64,000 nt of DNA from Chamaelirium japonicum (lineage: Eukaryota > Streptophyta > Magnoliopsida > Liliales > Melanthiaceae): the NCBI GenBank assembly GCA_947650365.1, contig OX393551.1:6783501-6847500 (forward strand), in the 5' to 3' direction. A program made the position numbers and the translations under genes. The notes beneath the pieces were generated by a model. It made no database searches and was not told the DNA's origin. It worked only from the letters and a program-made list of their open reading frames with translations. This document shows, piece after piece, positions 37,266 to 49,099 of the stretch; positions within the stretch are counted from its first letter, which is position 1, and each line of letters opens with the position of its first letter.

Positions 37266-37726
37266 TAGGGGTGTCAACGGTCGGGTCGTGTCGGGTTCGT
37301 GTCGTGTCTAGTTTCGGGTCGTGTCCAAAACCCCTACACCCGGACCCGATCCGTTTAACTAATCGTGTCTAGATCCTAAATCCGTACCTGACCCGCTTAT
37401 AAACGGGTAGACCCTGCAAGACCCGTTTACCACACGGGTCTATTCAGTTGACCTGATTCGACCCAATCCGACTCGACCCGATCCGACCCAATAGACCTGC
37501 TGGTACTATATATTAAAGTATCGGATTGCGTGTAGACCCGACCCGACCCAACACGGCCCGTTGAATTTTAAGCAGGTCTTCCCGGGTCTACCGTGTCCAG
37601 ACCCTAAACCCAGAACTGACCCGTTTATTAAACGGTTCTTTCGTGTCGACCCGTTTACGACCCGAACCTGTTTAATCCTCATCCAGACCCGCTAATTTCG
37701 TGTCGGGTCCAAAATTGCCAGCCCTA
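37266..37726. mobile_element. hAT-type MITE with perfect 8-bp TSD
   Basis: Starts TAGGGGTGTCAACGGTCGGG and ends AATTGCCAGCCCTA; CCGGTAGG at 37258-37265 recurs exactly at 37727-37734. Interior consists of GTGTCGGGT/ACCCGACCC words. Confidence 0.92.
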
Positions 37727-37734
37727 CCGGTAGG

Positions 37735-38042
37735 TCTAATTATGGCCTACCCCCTTCCATGAACTATCCAAAAACAAAAAAACTGATTGGTTAAGGATGT
37801 CAGCACCGCTTGAGTCCATCCTTTCTTCAAGTCGTTGATGTGAGGCGTCAGATTAGCCTCACTCATACTTCAACGGCAGAGATTGATCTTTTCAGCCTCT
37901 TACAATTAAAAATAGGAGGAGTTAGCATTCCGTCCCTGATCAAAAGATCAATTAGTCAAAAAGACAACCAAATTTTAAGAAAAAAAAACATCTCCTATTG
38001 TATTTCAAATTTAATTTTCATGATGTTCCTTTCTAAAACTAA
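37735..38042. other. Spacer
   Basis: Nothing recognised except the TAA target at 38040-38042. Confidence 0.35.
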
Positions 38043-40686
38043 GGGTGCGTTTGACATTGGTTTTGAAATTTTAGGTTTTGATTTTGGAATATCAAGAACT
38101 AGTTTTGTGCAAAACCAATTTTTGCTTATCGAAAACCAGTTCTAGAATTATCAACATTTGAGCATTTGGCAATAAAACCAGTTTTGAGCTTAAAACTAGT
38201 TTTGCAGTTATTTTTCTAAAATGTTCTCTCCAATATTTTCTATCTACGATATTTTCTCTTTCTACAATATTGTCTCTCCAACATTACCTCTATAATATTC
38301 TCTCTATAATATTTTCTCTTCTCACTACGTCATTTTCTATCTAAAATACTTTCCTTCTACAATATTTTCTTTCTACAATATACTCATTCTTTAATATTTT
38401 CTCTCTCTAAAAATTCTCTTGCTACAAGATTTTCTCTTTCTAAAAATATTCTCTATATAACACTTTCTCTAATATTTTCTCTCTATAATATTATTTCTTC
38501 TCTCTCTATCCTACTTTTTTTCTCTATGATATTTTCTCTCTATAATATTTTCTCTCATTCAGTTTCTCTTTAAATATTTGCTCTTTAAAATATTGTCTTT
38601 ACAATATTTTCTCTCTCTAAAATATTTTTTTTGTACAATATTTTTTCTCTCTCTATAATATTCTCTTTCTACAACATTTTCTCTTTACAATATTTTCTCT
38701 TTATAAAATATTATCTTTCTATAACATTTTTTCTATCTGCAATATCTTCAATCTCTTTCAACAATATTTTTTTTCTATCTTATTTTTTCTCTATGATATT
38801 TCCTCTGTATAATATTTTTTTCTCTTTATGTTATTTTCTCTCACTACAATATTTTCTCTTTCTAAAATATTCTCTCTATAATATTTTCTCTCTAAAATAT
38901 TCTCTTTCTATAAAATTCTCTCTAAAATATTATATTCTACAATGTTTTCTCTTTACTATATTTCTCTCTCTAAAATATTCTCTTTGTATACTGTTTTCTC
39001 TCTCTAAAATATTCTTGCTATAATATTTTCTCTTTTGAATATTTTCTCTCTCTGTGATATCGTCTCTCTATAATTAATATTTTTCTTCCCTCTATGTTAT
39101 TTTCTCTCTCTATAATATTTCTTTTCTAAATTTTACTCTCTATACTATATTCTCTTTCTATAATATTTTATCTCTATAAAATATTCTCTTTCTATAATAT
39201 TTTCTCTCTCTATAATATTTTTTCTTTCTAAAATATTCTCTCTCTAAAATATTCTCTTTCTATAATATTTTCTCTCTCTAAAGTATCCTATTTCTATAAA
39301 GTTTCCGCTCTATAACATTTCTCTCTCTAAAATATTATCTTTTCATAATATTTTCTCTCTCTAAAATATTCTATTTTTATTATATTTTCTCTCTCTATGA
39401 TATCTTCTCTCTCTATTATTAATATTTTTCTTTTCTATGTTTTTTCTCTCTCTACAATATTTTCTATCTAAACTACTCTCTATAACATATTCTTTCTCTA
39501 AAATATTATCTTTCTATAATATTTTCTCTCTCTAAAATATTCTTTTTCTATAAAATTTTCTCTCTAAAATATCATATTCTATAATGTTTTCTCTCTATAA
39601 TATTTCTCTCTCTAAAATATTCTCTTTGTATACTATTTTCTCTCTCTAAAATATTCTTTCTATTTTTCTTCCCTCTACATTATTTTCTCTCTCTATAATA
39701 TTTCTTTTCTAAATTCTACTCTCTATAATATATTCTCTCTAAAAAATTCTCTTTCTATAATATTTTATCTCTATAAAATATTCTCTTTCGACAATATTTT
39801 CTCTCTACAATATTTTTTCTTTCTAAAATATTCTCTTTCTATAATATTTTCTCTCTCTAAAATATCCTATTTCTACAAAGTTTCCGCTCTATAACATTTC
39901 TCTCTCTAAAATATTCTCTTTTTATAATATTTTTTCTCTTTAAAATATTCTATTTCTATTATATTTTCTCTCTCTGTGATATCTTCTCTTTCTATTATTA
40001 ATATTTTTCTCCTCTTTATGTTTTTTTCTCTCTCTACAATATTTTCTATCTAAACTACTCTCTATAACATATTCTTTCTCTAAAATATTACATTTCTATA
40101 ATATTTTCTCTCTAAAATATTCTCTTTCTATAATATTTTCTCTCTACAATATTTTCTTTTTCTACAATATTTTCTCTCTACAATATTTTCTCTCTCTATA
40201 ATATTTCTTCTCTATAATATTTTTTATCTTCAATATTTTTTCTCATTACATATTTATTTATTTAATACTCTTTATCTAAATTTTCTCTTTAGAATTCTCT
40301 CTCTCTATAATATTTTTATATCGATCATATATTTTCTCTAAAATATTCTCTCTATAATAATTTTCTCTCTCTACAGTATGATATGTATATATTCTTATGG
40401 TTTAAATTTTTTCTCTTTACAATAGTTTCTCTCTACAACATATATGTTATCCACAATATTTTTTTTTTAGTTATTGTTTTGCCTTCTTGCCTCAAGAACC
40501 CAAAAGAAGAACCCAAAAGCAGAAAATTTCTGCTTTTGGGTTTTGATGATTTTCTGGTTTTGGTTTGGAAAACCAATTTTCTAATCGAATCCCAAACGCA
40601 CTAAAATCTTATTCCAAAACCAGTTTGGCAAGCGGAACTAGTTTTGACGCAAAACTAGGCCTCCAAAACCAATGCCAAACACACCC
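38043..40686. mobile_element. PIF/Harbinger-like element filled with a minisatellite
   Basis: Termini GGGTGCGTTTGACATTGG and CCAATGCCAAACACACCC are inverted and flanked by TAA on both sides (38040-38042, 40687-40689), the 3-bp duplication typical of PIF/Harbinger. Subterminal GAACTAGTTTTGTGCAAAA pairs with inverted matter at 40620-40660. The middle (38215-40480, about 2.25 kb) is almost wholly TCTCTCTCTATAATATTTTC-type units with drift. No coding. Confidence 0.85.
38215..40480. repeat. 2.25-kb degenerate minisatellite (TTCTCTCT/AAAATA family)
   Basis: Alternating CTCTCT and TAATATTTT words, roughly 16-19 bp each, with higher-order repeats: the stretch around 39060-39480 is echoed at 39650-40090 (about 590-bp spacing). 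Wholly pyrimidine/AT in character. Confidence 0.9.
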
Positions 40687-40689
40687 TAA

Positions 40690-41620
40690 ATCTAATCCTA
40701 AACCCTAAATCCTAAATCCTAAGTTCTATAGGTCATGGGATAAACCAAAGACCTAATCCTAAACCTAAACCTAATCCAAAGCAAACCCCTCCACGCTGTG
40801 GCCTCTCGTCTCCGCTACTCGCTGTCGTCGGGGCAGCGACGACGAGCAGCTACAACTCGCGCTCGTTGTCGTTGTTGCCGTTGCCACCTCCGCTGCTTGT
40901 GCTAGCTTCTGACACCGCTGCTCGCCCCGCCTTTGCCACCGTTGCTTGTGCCCGTCTCCACCACCTCTACTCGTGCTCACCTCGTCATAGCTGCTCGAAA
41001 GAAACAGAAAAAAGAAAAGGGATGATGAGGACATTTTGATCATTTACCGGTCCTTTTCACCGTACCGATCTGTTGACCATTGACGTTAGGTGGAACGGAT
41101 CCGTGCCGTTGAAGCATGAGCAGGGCTCATCCGAGGATCAACTCCAAAGACTCGAACAAAGGACGGACTCCAGAGGAGCCGATTCCGGCACAAATCCCTA
41201 TGCACAGCTTCCAAGAAAGGTCCAGTCCATGAGGTGGCATGTCTGATTGATGGTTGGATCATTGAGCACATGACAGGCAGAGCCAGGCCTGCATTTTAGT
41301 ACTGATCGGCTCACTGTAGCACACGCAGTCTTTTGTTACCTTCCGATAATTCTAGGGATACCCATGTGCCCCCCCTTCTCTGCAATACCCCACCTCAATC
41401 CCCCCGAATCAATCCAACACCACCAACCCATTTTCTTTCTCATTCTTAGCAATAAAACGTGATCAAAAGAAAAGTTATTTCATTTTTATCCTCTTTCAAT
41501 TCCTTTCCTATTCTTTCTATTTGAGAATGGGTCCCTGTAGCATTTGTTTGAAAGATAACCCAACACTTCCTTCTCATAAAGGAAACGAGGAAGGGGAAGT
41601 GACCTCTCACCTTTGATGCC
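40690..41620. other. Spacer with telomere-like CCCTAAA words
   Basis: At 40684-40775 the words CCCTAAA, CCTAAAT and CCTAAAC recur about ten times, degenerate telomere-like repeats. 40790-41000 is GC-rich without a convincing gene. Confidence 0.5.
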
Positions 41621-43015
41621 CTTTCATTCTAGAGAGATGCCAAAGATTCTTTCTTAAAGATATTATAGTTTCAAACAAATTTGTTTTGGATTTCTTCTTG
41701 CCAGTGATCTCTGTGAGATTAATTAGTCCCACATCGGTTGGGGACAGGCAACAATCGCCGCTCGATAGATTAGGTGGTTGGATGTATTTGATGTTCTGTG
41801 ATCGAATGGAGCGTGGGAATGCATGCCTACCTCTCAGGTAGCCTCCGTGTAGTATGTAATCGTCTCTAACTTTTTCCCTTGATGCCTAGTTAATAAACAG
41901 ATTGGGGTTCATGCCAAATCCCTCTCACCTCGAGGGTTCTCAAAAAAAAAAAAAAAAAAATTGGCCTCTTATACCCTAATCCCAACAATCTCGTACTTAC
42001 CATTTTTTCTATACTTTGCTGGAAGGGTTTGGAAATTTATCGAGCTTAAGTTGGTTTTTTTTTGGCTGTGTGGGGATTTTGGTACAGATGTTGAGTGAGG
42101 CACCCGTACCATTAATAGAGAGCCGTCTGATTATACTTTACACACAACCACAACCCATGAATTACACTCATATCCTTTTAACATACAGCTCCCCTTTTCT
42201 CCTGCATGTTAGGAAATGGTCTAGATGCTCACTTAACATCTGCAGTGAAATCTCCCACGCAGTAAAAAAAAATTCTCTCAAGTGTGGGGTCATGGCTATT
42301 CAATGGTCTTTCATTCTAGAGAGATGCCAAAGATTCTTTCTTAAAGATATTATTGTTTCAAGCAAATTTGTTTTGGATTTCTTCCTGCCAGTGATCTCTC
42401 TCGGGATTAATTAGTCCCACATCGGTTGGGAACAGGCAACTATCACCACTCGATGGATTAAGTGGTTGGACGTATTCGATGTTATGTGGTCGAGTGGAGC
42501 GTGGGTATGCCCGCCGACGTCTCAGGTAGCCTTCGTGTAGTATGTAATCGTCTCTAACTTTTTTTCCTTTGATGCCTAGTTAATAAATAGGTTGGGCTCC
42601 ATGCCAAATCCCCCTCACCTAGCCTCGAGGGTTCTAAAAAAAAAAAAAATGATCGGCCTCTTATACCTAATCCCAACAATCTCGTCCTTGCCATTTTTTC
42701 TATGCTTTGCTGGAAGGGTTTGGAAATTTATCGAGCTTAAATGGGTTTTTTTTTTTGCTGGGTGGGGATTTTGGTACAGATGTTGAGTGAGGCATCCGTA
42801 CCGTTAATAGAGAGCCGTCTGATTATACTTTACACACGACCAGAACCCATGAATTACACTCATACCCTTTTAACATACAATTAATCATACTGCTCCCCTT
42901 TTCTCCTGCATGTTAGGGAACGGTCTAGATGCTCACTTAACATCTACAGCGAAATCTCCCACGCAGTAAAAAAAACTTTCTCTCAAGTGTGGGGTCATGG
43001 CTATTCAATGGTCTA
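41621..43015. repeat. Tandem duplication of about 0.7 kb
   Basis: Unit 1 (41621-42307) and unit 2 (42308-43015) begin CTTTCATTCTAGAGAGATGC and share order and most bases, with small indels. Each holds TAGTCCCACATCGGTTGGG, a poly(A) tract (19 and 13 A) after CTCGAGGGTTCT, and CTGCATGTTAGG. The part from TGTGAGATTAATTAGTCCC to the poly(A) has the look of a retroposed or LTR-derived transcript. No coding. Confidence 0.88.
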
Positions 43016-43370
43016 TCTGGCTGGAAAGGAACACCGGTCTCTTCAATGGGAGAGAGCTTGATCCAGACTAGCACGAATTTGGTTTCTTCTTTCAAAATTT
43101 TGATCTCCGCTTTGCTACCCCAGTTGTCGGGGGATGCTAGGTTTTTGTAATTTTTTTGAGATTAAGTTTGGCTTAACCAAAAGAGGGTTTACTCAAAAAA
43201 AAAAAAAAAAAACCTCAAAAGAAAGGCAAAATTAGGTAAGTTCATGAGAGGCTAAATTCCTTTCAAAAAAAAAAATGAGAGGCTAAATAAATACATACAA
43301 CCAAAAGATATATCACAAACACTTAAAAACGATCAGCAGACGAAGGAAAATAAACCCTAAAAGATTAACA

Positions 43371-44195
43371 TCAATTGACCCTCTTAGAGAAGATGGTCCT
43401 AAGGCTAAACAGGCTTCCGTTGTCCCCACCACCGCCACTACCATCGCCACCGCCACCACCACCGTCATTGCCGGCCACCCCATCCTTATGGTCATCACCC
43501 CTAAAACCCAACTGATTCCGGTACCCAATACATGTGTTCACATTCAGTTTGAGCACTCTAACCCCACCGCTCCCACCACCATTTTTGCCACCAAAGCTGC
43601 CGATATTCTTCTCCTTGGGCTCTGAGCGTTGGCTGCTCCGCCGGAGCTGCCACACCGGCCTGCTCCGGCTAAGGTGGATGCCGGTGCTGAGCCCTACCCA
43701 GCTGACCGCTCGCTTCGTGGTGGTGGAGGTGGGCTTGATGGATTCACTACAGGGGTTACTCAGAGAACACGGCTCGCTGTTCACCTTTCGCCCTGCCGCC
43801 GGCGCCCTGGTTCTGCCACCGTTTCCGGTCGAGGTGCTCCGGGAGAAGGGCCAGATGTGGATGTTGAGCTCGGTTGCGCTGCCCCTCCTCTTGTCCTTCT
43901 TCTCCAGTGCCTTAAAGATATCCTTCCACCTTTTCGAAGGGAGGAGAGACCGAGGAGGAGGAGGAGGAGGCGGAGGCGGAGGCGGAGTGGAGGAGGGTAC
44001 CGGAGGAGGCAGGGAAGAGGGCGGCTCGCCGTTGGTTTCAGGTTGGGGGTCCGGGTGAGGGAAGTGGAGGAGGTGGAGGGGGAGGAGGACGCCGTCGACG
44101 AAAAGCTCATCGGCAGTCAGAAGGGGAGGTTGGGGGAAGGAGGGGTTCCCCAACATCCAGAAGTCGAACTCCGGGGAGGAGTCGCTGCTACTCAT
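43371..44195 (-). CDS. Membrane-associated kinase regulator-like protein (MAKR/BKI1-related, tentative)
   Basis: 274 aa on the minus strand, ATG 44195 to TGA 43371, no intron. Near the N terminus EFDFWMLGNPSFPQPPLLTA leads into ADELFVDGVLLPLHLL (residues 28-43), the ADELF-G-LLPL signature of plant membrane-associated kinase regulators. A run of prolines follows (about 67-80), then a basic SKRWKDIFKALEKKDKR (about 87-103), a Ser/Thr-rich basic middle, GVRVLKLNVNTCIGYRN (about 212-228), a glycine-rich linker and SLFSLRTIFSKRVN. Known relatives are cytosolic or plasma-membrane-attached regulators of receptor kinases; that role is inferred. The 5' side carries (GA)n at 44231-44294, which on the coding strand is a (CT)n leader. 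The frame on the opposite strand (43629-44309) is a shadow. Confidence 0.82.
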   Translation of the reverse strand: MSSSDSSPEFDFWMLGNPSFPQPPLLTADELFVDGVLLPLHLLHFPHPDPQPETNGEPPSSLPPPVPSSTPPPPPPPPPPPRSLLPSKRWKDIFKALEKKDKRRGSATELNIHIWPFSRSTSTGNGGRTRAPAAGRKVNSEPCSLSNPCSESIKPTSTTTKRAVSWVGLSTGIHLSRSRPVWQLRRSSQRSEPKEKNIGSFGGKNGGGSGGVRVLKLNVNTCIGYRNQLGFRGDDHKDGVAGNDGGGGGGDGSGGGGDNGSLFSLRTIFSKRVN

Positions 44196-44226
44196 CCTCG
44201 GCTCTTCTCCAGTCAGCCAGTCAGTC

Positions 44227-44230
<4 letters not shown>

Positions 44231-44294
<64 letters not shown>
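44231..44294. repeat. (GA)n microsatellite in the 5' leader of the kinase-regulator-like gene
   Basis: 32 GA units beginning 36 bp upstream of the ATG; (CT)n on the coding strand. Confidence 0.9.
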
Positions 44295-44299
<5 letters not shown>

Positions 44300-45252
44300 T
44301 ATGGTGTGAAGGTGGTGGTTGCAAGTTTTTTTTTGTTAGGAGACTTAGGCTTAGATACTTTTAGCAGATGATATATTAGCTGAAGGACATGTAGTGTTTC
44401 AAATTTTGCATAAGTCCCTCCCGAATATTTCGTATAGCTACAATAATTTTACTGTAGCTACTACAATATACTCTTGCTGGAGAGGAATGACTACTCGATC
44501 TTGCTAAGACAAATGGATAAGCTTGCTAAGGGGTAAAAAGGGTAAAGTCAACATTTTTAGTTTGAAACTTGTTGTACAAACGTGTTCTTCGAAAGGGACT
44601 GTGGCTAATATCCTAACAAATCATATCATTTAACTTAAATAAAGACCTGTGGAGAGATTTAGGACTATTTAACCCTTTTTTTTGTTGGGGATTGATCGAC
44701 CAGGCGATCAGAGCTAGTGCTGGCTCCAACGAACTGTTGCTCCAAATGCTCATTGATGCATCTAATTGTTCACTGAAATGTGTGAGCCGTTCGATTAAAC
44801 TTTACATTGCACACAATCACGATCCGTGCATGACACCTATACCCTTTTTATCAACCATTAGACTGCTCACTTTCTCCCAACACATTAGTGAACTGTCCAG
44901 ATGCATCTCTAAGTATCTGGAGTGTCCCCTTGCTGGAGCAAAAAAATTTCACCAAACAAGGGCTCAAAGAAATCCGAAGATCGAAACAAGTTGCTATTTA
45001 TTAAATTTCATAATCAGTGGACATGACATCAACGACTAGGAAGTCGGATAGGAAACCTCTCCAACAAGGGAGAGAGGAAGTACCACTCAGACAAGAGCCC
45101 GTTGCCTTGAGGTTCGCTTCAAGGTGGCAATACCAGGAATGGAACAAGAAACCACTCTAACAAAGGAGAGAGGAAGTAGGTACCACTCGGACAAGAGACC
45201 GTTGGTGGTCATTGAAAGTTGAAACTCGTTTTTGTACTTGGTAAGTAGTATG

Positions 45253-45256
<4 letters not shown>
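44295..45256. other. Spacer with repeat echoes
   Basis: 44735-44940 resembles part of the 41.6-43.0 kb duplication (GAGCCGT..GATTA.ACTTTACA...), so it is probably an older copy of a MITE there. Direct repeat CCAACAAGGGAGAGAGGAAGTACCACT-type at 45060 and 45157. No gene. Confidence 0.5.

Positions 45257-45340
<84 letters not shown>
45257..45340. repeat. (CT)n microsatellite
   Basis: 42 CT units. Confidence 0.97.
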
Positions 45341-45343
<3 letters not shown>

Positions 45344-46259
45344 GCAGAATTGCCAAAGGCAGTTCCCGTCTAAAAGCAACATGCCTTTTTCTTCCGTCAT
45401 GCTAGTGCCGCCAACCACTGCCTATCCAACCCGTTGACACCTCCTCCTCCTCCTTTTTCCCTCCATCCTCCTCTTTCCTTCTTCTCCCACCTCCCCTTGA
45501 AAATCGTGTTATTCAGGCATTCCATACCGAATGCCCCTTCTATGCATTTGGCTATGGAGGTTGAATGCATCTACTATACATTCGACCTCCATGGCCGAAT
45601 GCACAGAAGGTCCATTTGGTCTGGTGTGACTTAAGTGTCATGATTTCAATGGGGGAGGAGGGAAAGAGGAGGAAAAAAAAGAACGGGAGAAAAAAAGAGG
45701 GAGGAAGAAAGAGGAGAGAGGAGGGAGGAGAACGAGGGATACGGAACGACGACAACACAGTGCATGGGCTACCTTTGGACTGTTACGGGGGCATATCTAG
45801 TTTTTTTTTAATTTTAAGCTAGTGCTGCCTTTGGCATTTATTGGGCTGTATAGAGCCTTTTTCTTACCTTTTTACAGTGTTGATCCCCATAGCTTTCAGC
45901 GTGAGTTCTCAGATCTGGTTGCAGCCAACTCTGATAACAGCCTGTTGGTTGGAAGGAGTCGCAACTGATGAGTTTGGGCCCAACACTGCTATTTGGTTGT
46001 GTGAGTTGCTACCCAGGTTTGGCAACACCTTCCAACCAAACAAACATGGAGCAATAGTTGGCTGGTCACTGCTGTGTCAACATACTGGGGGACATACGAG
46101 CTGACCAGAGCGCTCAATGCACATTGCACCACACACACATATATTATGTCCGAGAGTATGTCCTATTATATGTACCAATAGGACATACATCACAGTGGCA
46201 GGTGGCGTCCAGGGATTGGTGAAAGGGAGTTGGGCCTACATTATTGACAAAAAAATACA
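45341..46259. other. Spacer with a 75-bp hairpin
   Basis: At 45536-45610 CTTCTATGCATTTGGCTATG and CATGGCCGAATGCACAGAAG are inverted around ATCTACTATA. A purine-rich stretch follows at 45650-45740. No gene. Confidence 0.5.
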
Positions 46260-46570
46260 AAAACCTCCCATGATCTATACAACTCATTTTATATTAGTCC
46301 CTCAACTTTTTTTTTTAACAGTTTAACCCTTGAACTATGCTCTGTAGACATTTAATACCTTCCGCCAAATTTATTTTAAAAATATCCTTGTCATAGTAAG
46401 CATAAGTTAGATACATCAAATTATTTGAATATTATTAAAAATAAATAAATATATTTTAATAATAAAATATAATAGAAGGGATTTTATGCAGACAGAACAT
46501 AGTTCAGGAGTCAAATTATTTTAAAAAGAAGTTGAGGGACGAAATGTGTATAATTCAGAAAAGGGGTTAT
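46260..46570. mobile_element. MITE-like inverted repeat
   Basis: TATTAGTCCCTCAACTTTTT at the left is inverted as AAAAGAAGTTGAGGGACGAA at the right, extended by CTATACAACTCA/TGTGTATAATTC and by TTGAACTATG/CATAGTTCAG inside. No coding. Confidence 0.7.
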
Positions 46571-47382
46571 TATAATTAATCCAAAAATAAATAAAAATTG
46601 ACAAAAGTAGGGTGATTCGGTATGCAGTCAAACCCATGTCCAAATGTCCAAATTTTCTTAATATTTTCATATTGTGAGCCCCAATCCCTTCTCCCCACCT
46701 CCAAGTGTGCCGGCTCTACCGGCACATGGGGCAGCCGCCAAGTATATTCCACGATGATTGGTTAGTTGAAACTAATCGTGGAGTTCCAACTATACAACTT
46801 TTTTATATTTCTATTGGTTAGTTGTCTACTAACTGCATGAGTTGCAATTTGGGTGGCGCCGCTTGCCCCTGGCCACCATCGTCATCGTCCAGCCACCATC
46901 ACCGGCCTCGTTCAGCGACCACCACCTATTGCCAGCCATTGTTTGCCGCATGGTCACCGTCGTCACCCGCCGCCGATCGCCGACTGATCTCCACTGCCCA
47001 CTGCTGTTAACCGTCTCCCACAATCACTTGCCACAAAAGAAAAAAATAAATAAATAAATAAATAACCAAACAATCATTCTACAACTGCATGGTAAGTGCA
47101 ACACGTGCTTTTCAAATGCAAGATTTATAACTCGTGATTTTCCAAGTTCCTGAGTGTAACTCCATCAAGCAGTTGCACAAAGCGAGATCCATCAGATACT
47201 ACAGTCAAAATCAACCCACGAAGCATTTTGAGATCATCCCAACGTTGGATTTTAGTGATCTTACCCTCCTTAATCAGACCTTTTCAGCATCTATAAGTTC
47301 ACATCTGATCGATTGTCATAGCCAAGGGACCAATATGCTACCGAATTTTGTATCTTTATTTCAAATATATTATTAGATGTAG
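46571..47382. other. Spacer
   Basis: No supported gene; (AAAT)n near 47045-47065. The GC-rich patch 46850-47030 gives open frames on both strands but no domain. Confidence 0.4.
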
Positions 47383-47522
47383 TGTTAGTATTAGACTCAC
47401 CTTGTGGTATTGTAATGGTATATGTTTTCTACTTATATAAGGAGAGATAGTCTTATGTAATAATATCAATACAAGGAGTTTTTCTCCCCAAAACCCTATT
47501 CTCTCTTCCTCTCTTCGTAACA
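47383..47522 (+). repeat. copia-type short LTR with primer site
   Basis: TGTTAGTATTAGACTC...CTTCGTAACA, about 140 bp, with a TATA-like CTTATATAAGG at 47431, directly followed by TGGTATCAGACAGAGC (47523), the initiator tRNA-Met primer site with a small insertion. The start could also be 47378. No body follows. Confidence 0.72.
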
Positions 47523-47538
47523 TGGTATCAGACAGAGC
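47523..47538 (+). other. Primer-binding site
   Basis: TGGTATCAGA plus CAGAGC, directly after the LTR. Confidence 0.75.
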
Positions 47539-47654
47539 TAGGCCCCACCCCGTCTACCCTCCATGTGGTCTTGTGGGCCGTCGCACCCTCTTTGCCTCTC
47601 CGATCAAGATATTCTTCCTCCTTCTGATCGAGAGACGCTCTGCGGGCGAGTGGA

Positions 47655-47763
47655 TGTTGAGAATAGTCCCACATCGGTAAAGGGATGGGAGTTCCATGTC
47701 TTCTAATATATTGCCCCCTCCCTCTGATCACAGGTTTTGAAAGGGGGCACGGAAATCGTAACA
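47655..47763 (+). repeat. Second short copia-type LTR with primer site
   Basis: TGTTGAGAATAGTCCCACAT...AATCGTAACA, 109 bp, followed by TGGTATCAAAGC at 47764-47775. It lies only 117 bp beyond the first primer site, so it is a nested or tandem relic. A third CTCTTCGTAACA occurs at 47906-47917 with no primer site after it. Confidence 0.68.
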
Positions 47764-47775
47764 TGGTATCAAAGC
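47764..47775 (+). other. Primer-binding site, one mismatch
   Basis: TGGTATCAAAGC against TGGTATCAGAGC. Confidence 0.7.
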
Positions 47776-47913
47776 TACGACTCTAATTTCTTTTGCTTGT
47801 ATATGATGATTGAGATCTTCTAGGAGGTGTCGAGCGCTTGTTTCGGCCGAGTGCTTATCTCCTATGGGATCTCAACCCCTTCTATGGGCTCTATTCGCTC
47901 TCTCTCTCTTCGT

Positions 47914-48342
<429 letters not shown>

Positions 48343-48516
48343 CACCCCCACTTTTCAGTTTTATTAATAACCCCCCAACATATTCTGACACTTAGTAAAA
48401 AAACCGCACAAGGGGTAGTTTTATATAATATCATAATGTTGTCGGGCTGCGTTTTTATTAAATGTTAGTTTATATTAGTTAGGGGGCTATTAATAAATTT
48501 TTAAAAAGTGGGGGTG
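48343..48516. mobile_element. Small MITE
   Basis: CACCCCCACTTTTCAGTTTT and AAAAAGTGGGGGTG are inverted ends, extended by ATTAATAACCCCC/GGGGGCTATTAAT. About 174 bp; it interrupts the second copy of element D. Confidence 0.72.
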
Positions 48517-49099
48517 TTTTATGTAATATCAATATTTGTCAAGGTGGTGTATGAAAAATCCTCTTTTTTTTTCTTCTGAATAAACCTGCAAGGGTGCAAG
48601 CTGAACACATCACCAATGGAGTTCACTTGCCTGTTTGGTTGAGAAATCAAATCCCACCAAAAGAGGGCTTTCAATTGGGCAGGTGACAAGAAAATATACG
48701 GGCATTCTTATGGAAAGAACAGGGGAAGGGGCCCATTTACTGGGAATTCCAATTCCCAGGAAAAGAACACAGCCTTATTCTTTCTTTTCTTTCCTTTATT
48801 CATTCTCCCCATCCCCTTCTTTCCTCCTAGTGTATCTGATGTTCCTTCTGTTGGGGTACTGTTTTATTGAAGTTTAGCTTGATATTAATGCATTCAAATC
48901 AATTTTCCTGAGATTGTTTTAATATGAAATTGTGATATAAGTCTATAAAACCCTAGAACAGTCTTTGCCGAAACTCTCTTTTATGATGTTTTATCTATAG
49001 AATGCTATCCACACTTTTTTTTTTTTTGCAGAAAATATGTGATTTGTTCACACTTCGCACCTAAACTGAATTGAAGGATACTGGGTGTAGTCCGTCGAG
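48517..49099. other. Spacer
   Basis: No gene recognised. Confidence 0.35.

Noticed and set aside
38631..39023. 130-aa Phe/Ser/Tyr-rich frame
   Set aside because: Translation of the TCTCTCTATAATATTTT minisatellite.
41728..41745. GTCCCACATCG, identical to the upstream element of plant snRNA genes (also at 42416 and 47667)
   Set aside because: No TATA box at the expected distance and no snRNA-like sequence follows; in the 47.6-kb case it is the start of an LTR.
43534..44309. Two + strand frames of 174 and 226 aa
   Set aside because: They overlap the kinase-regulator-like gene, whose minus-strand frame has recognisable conserved motifs; GC-rich composition opens both strands.
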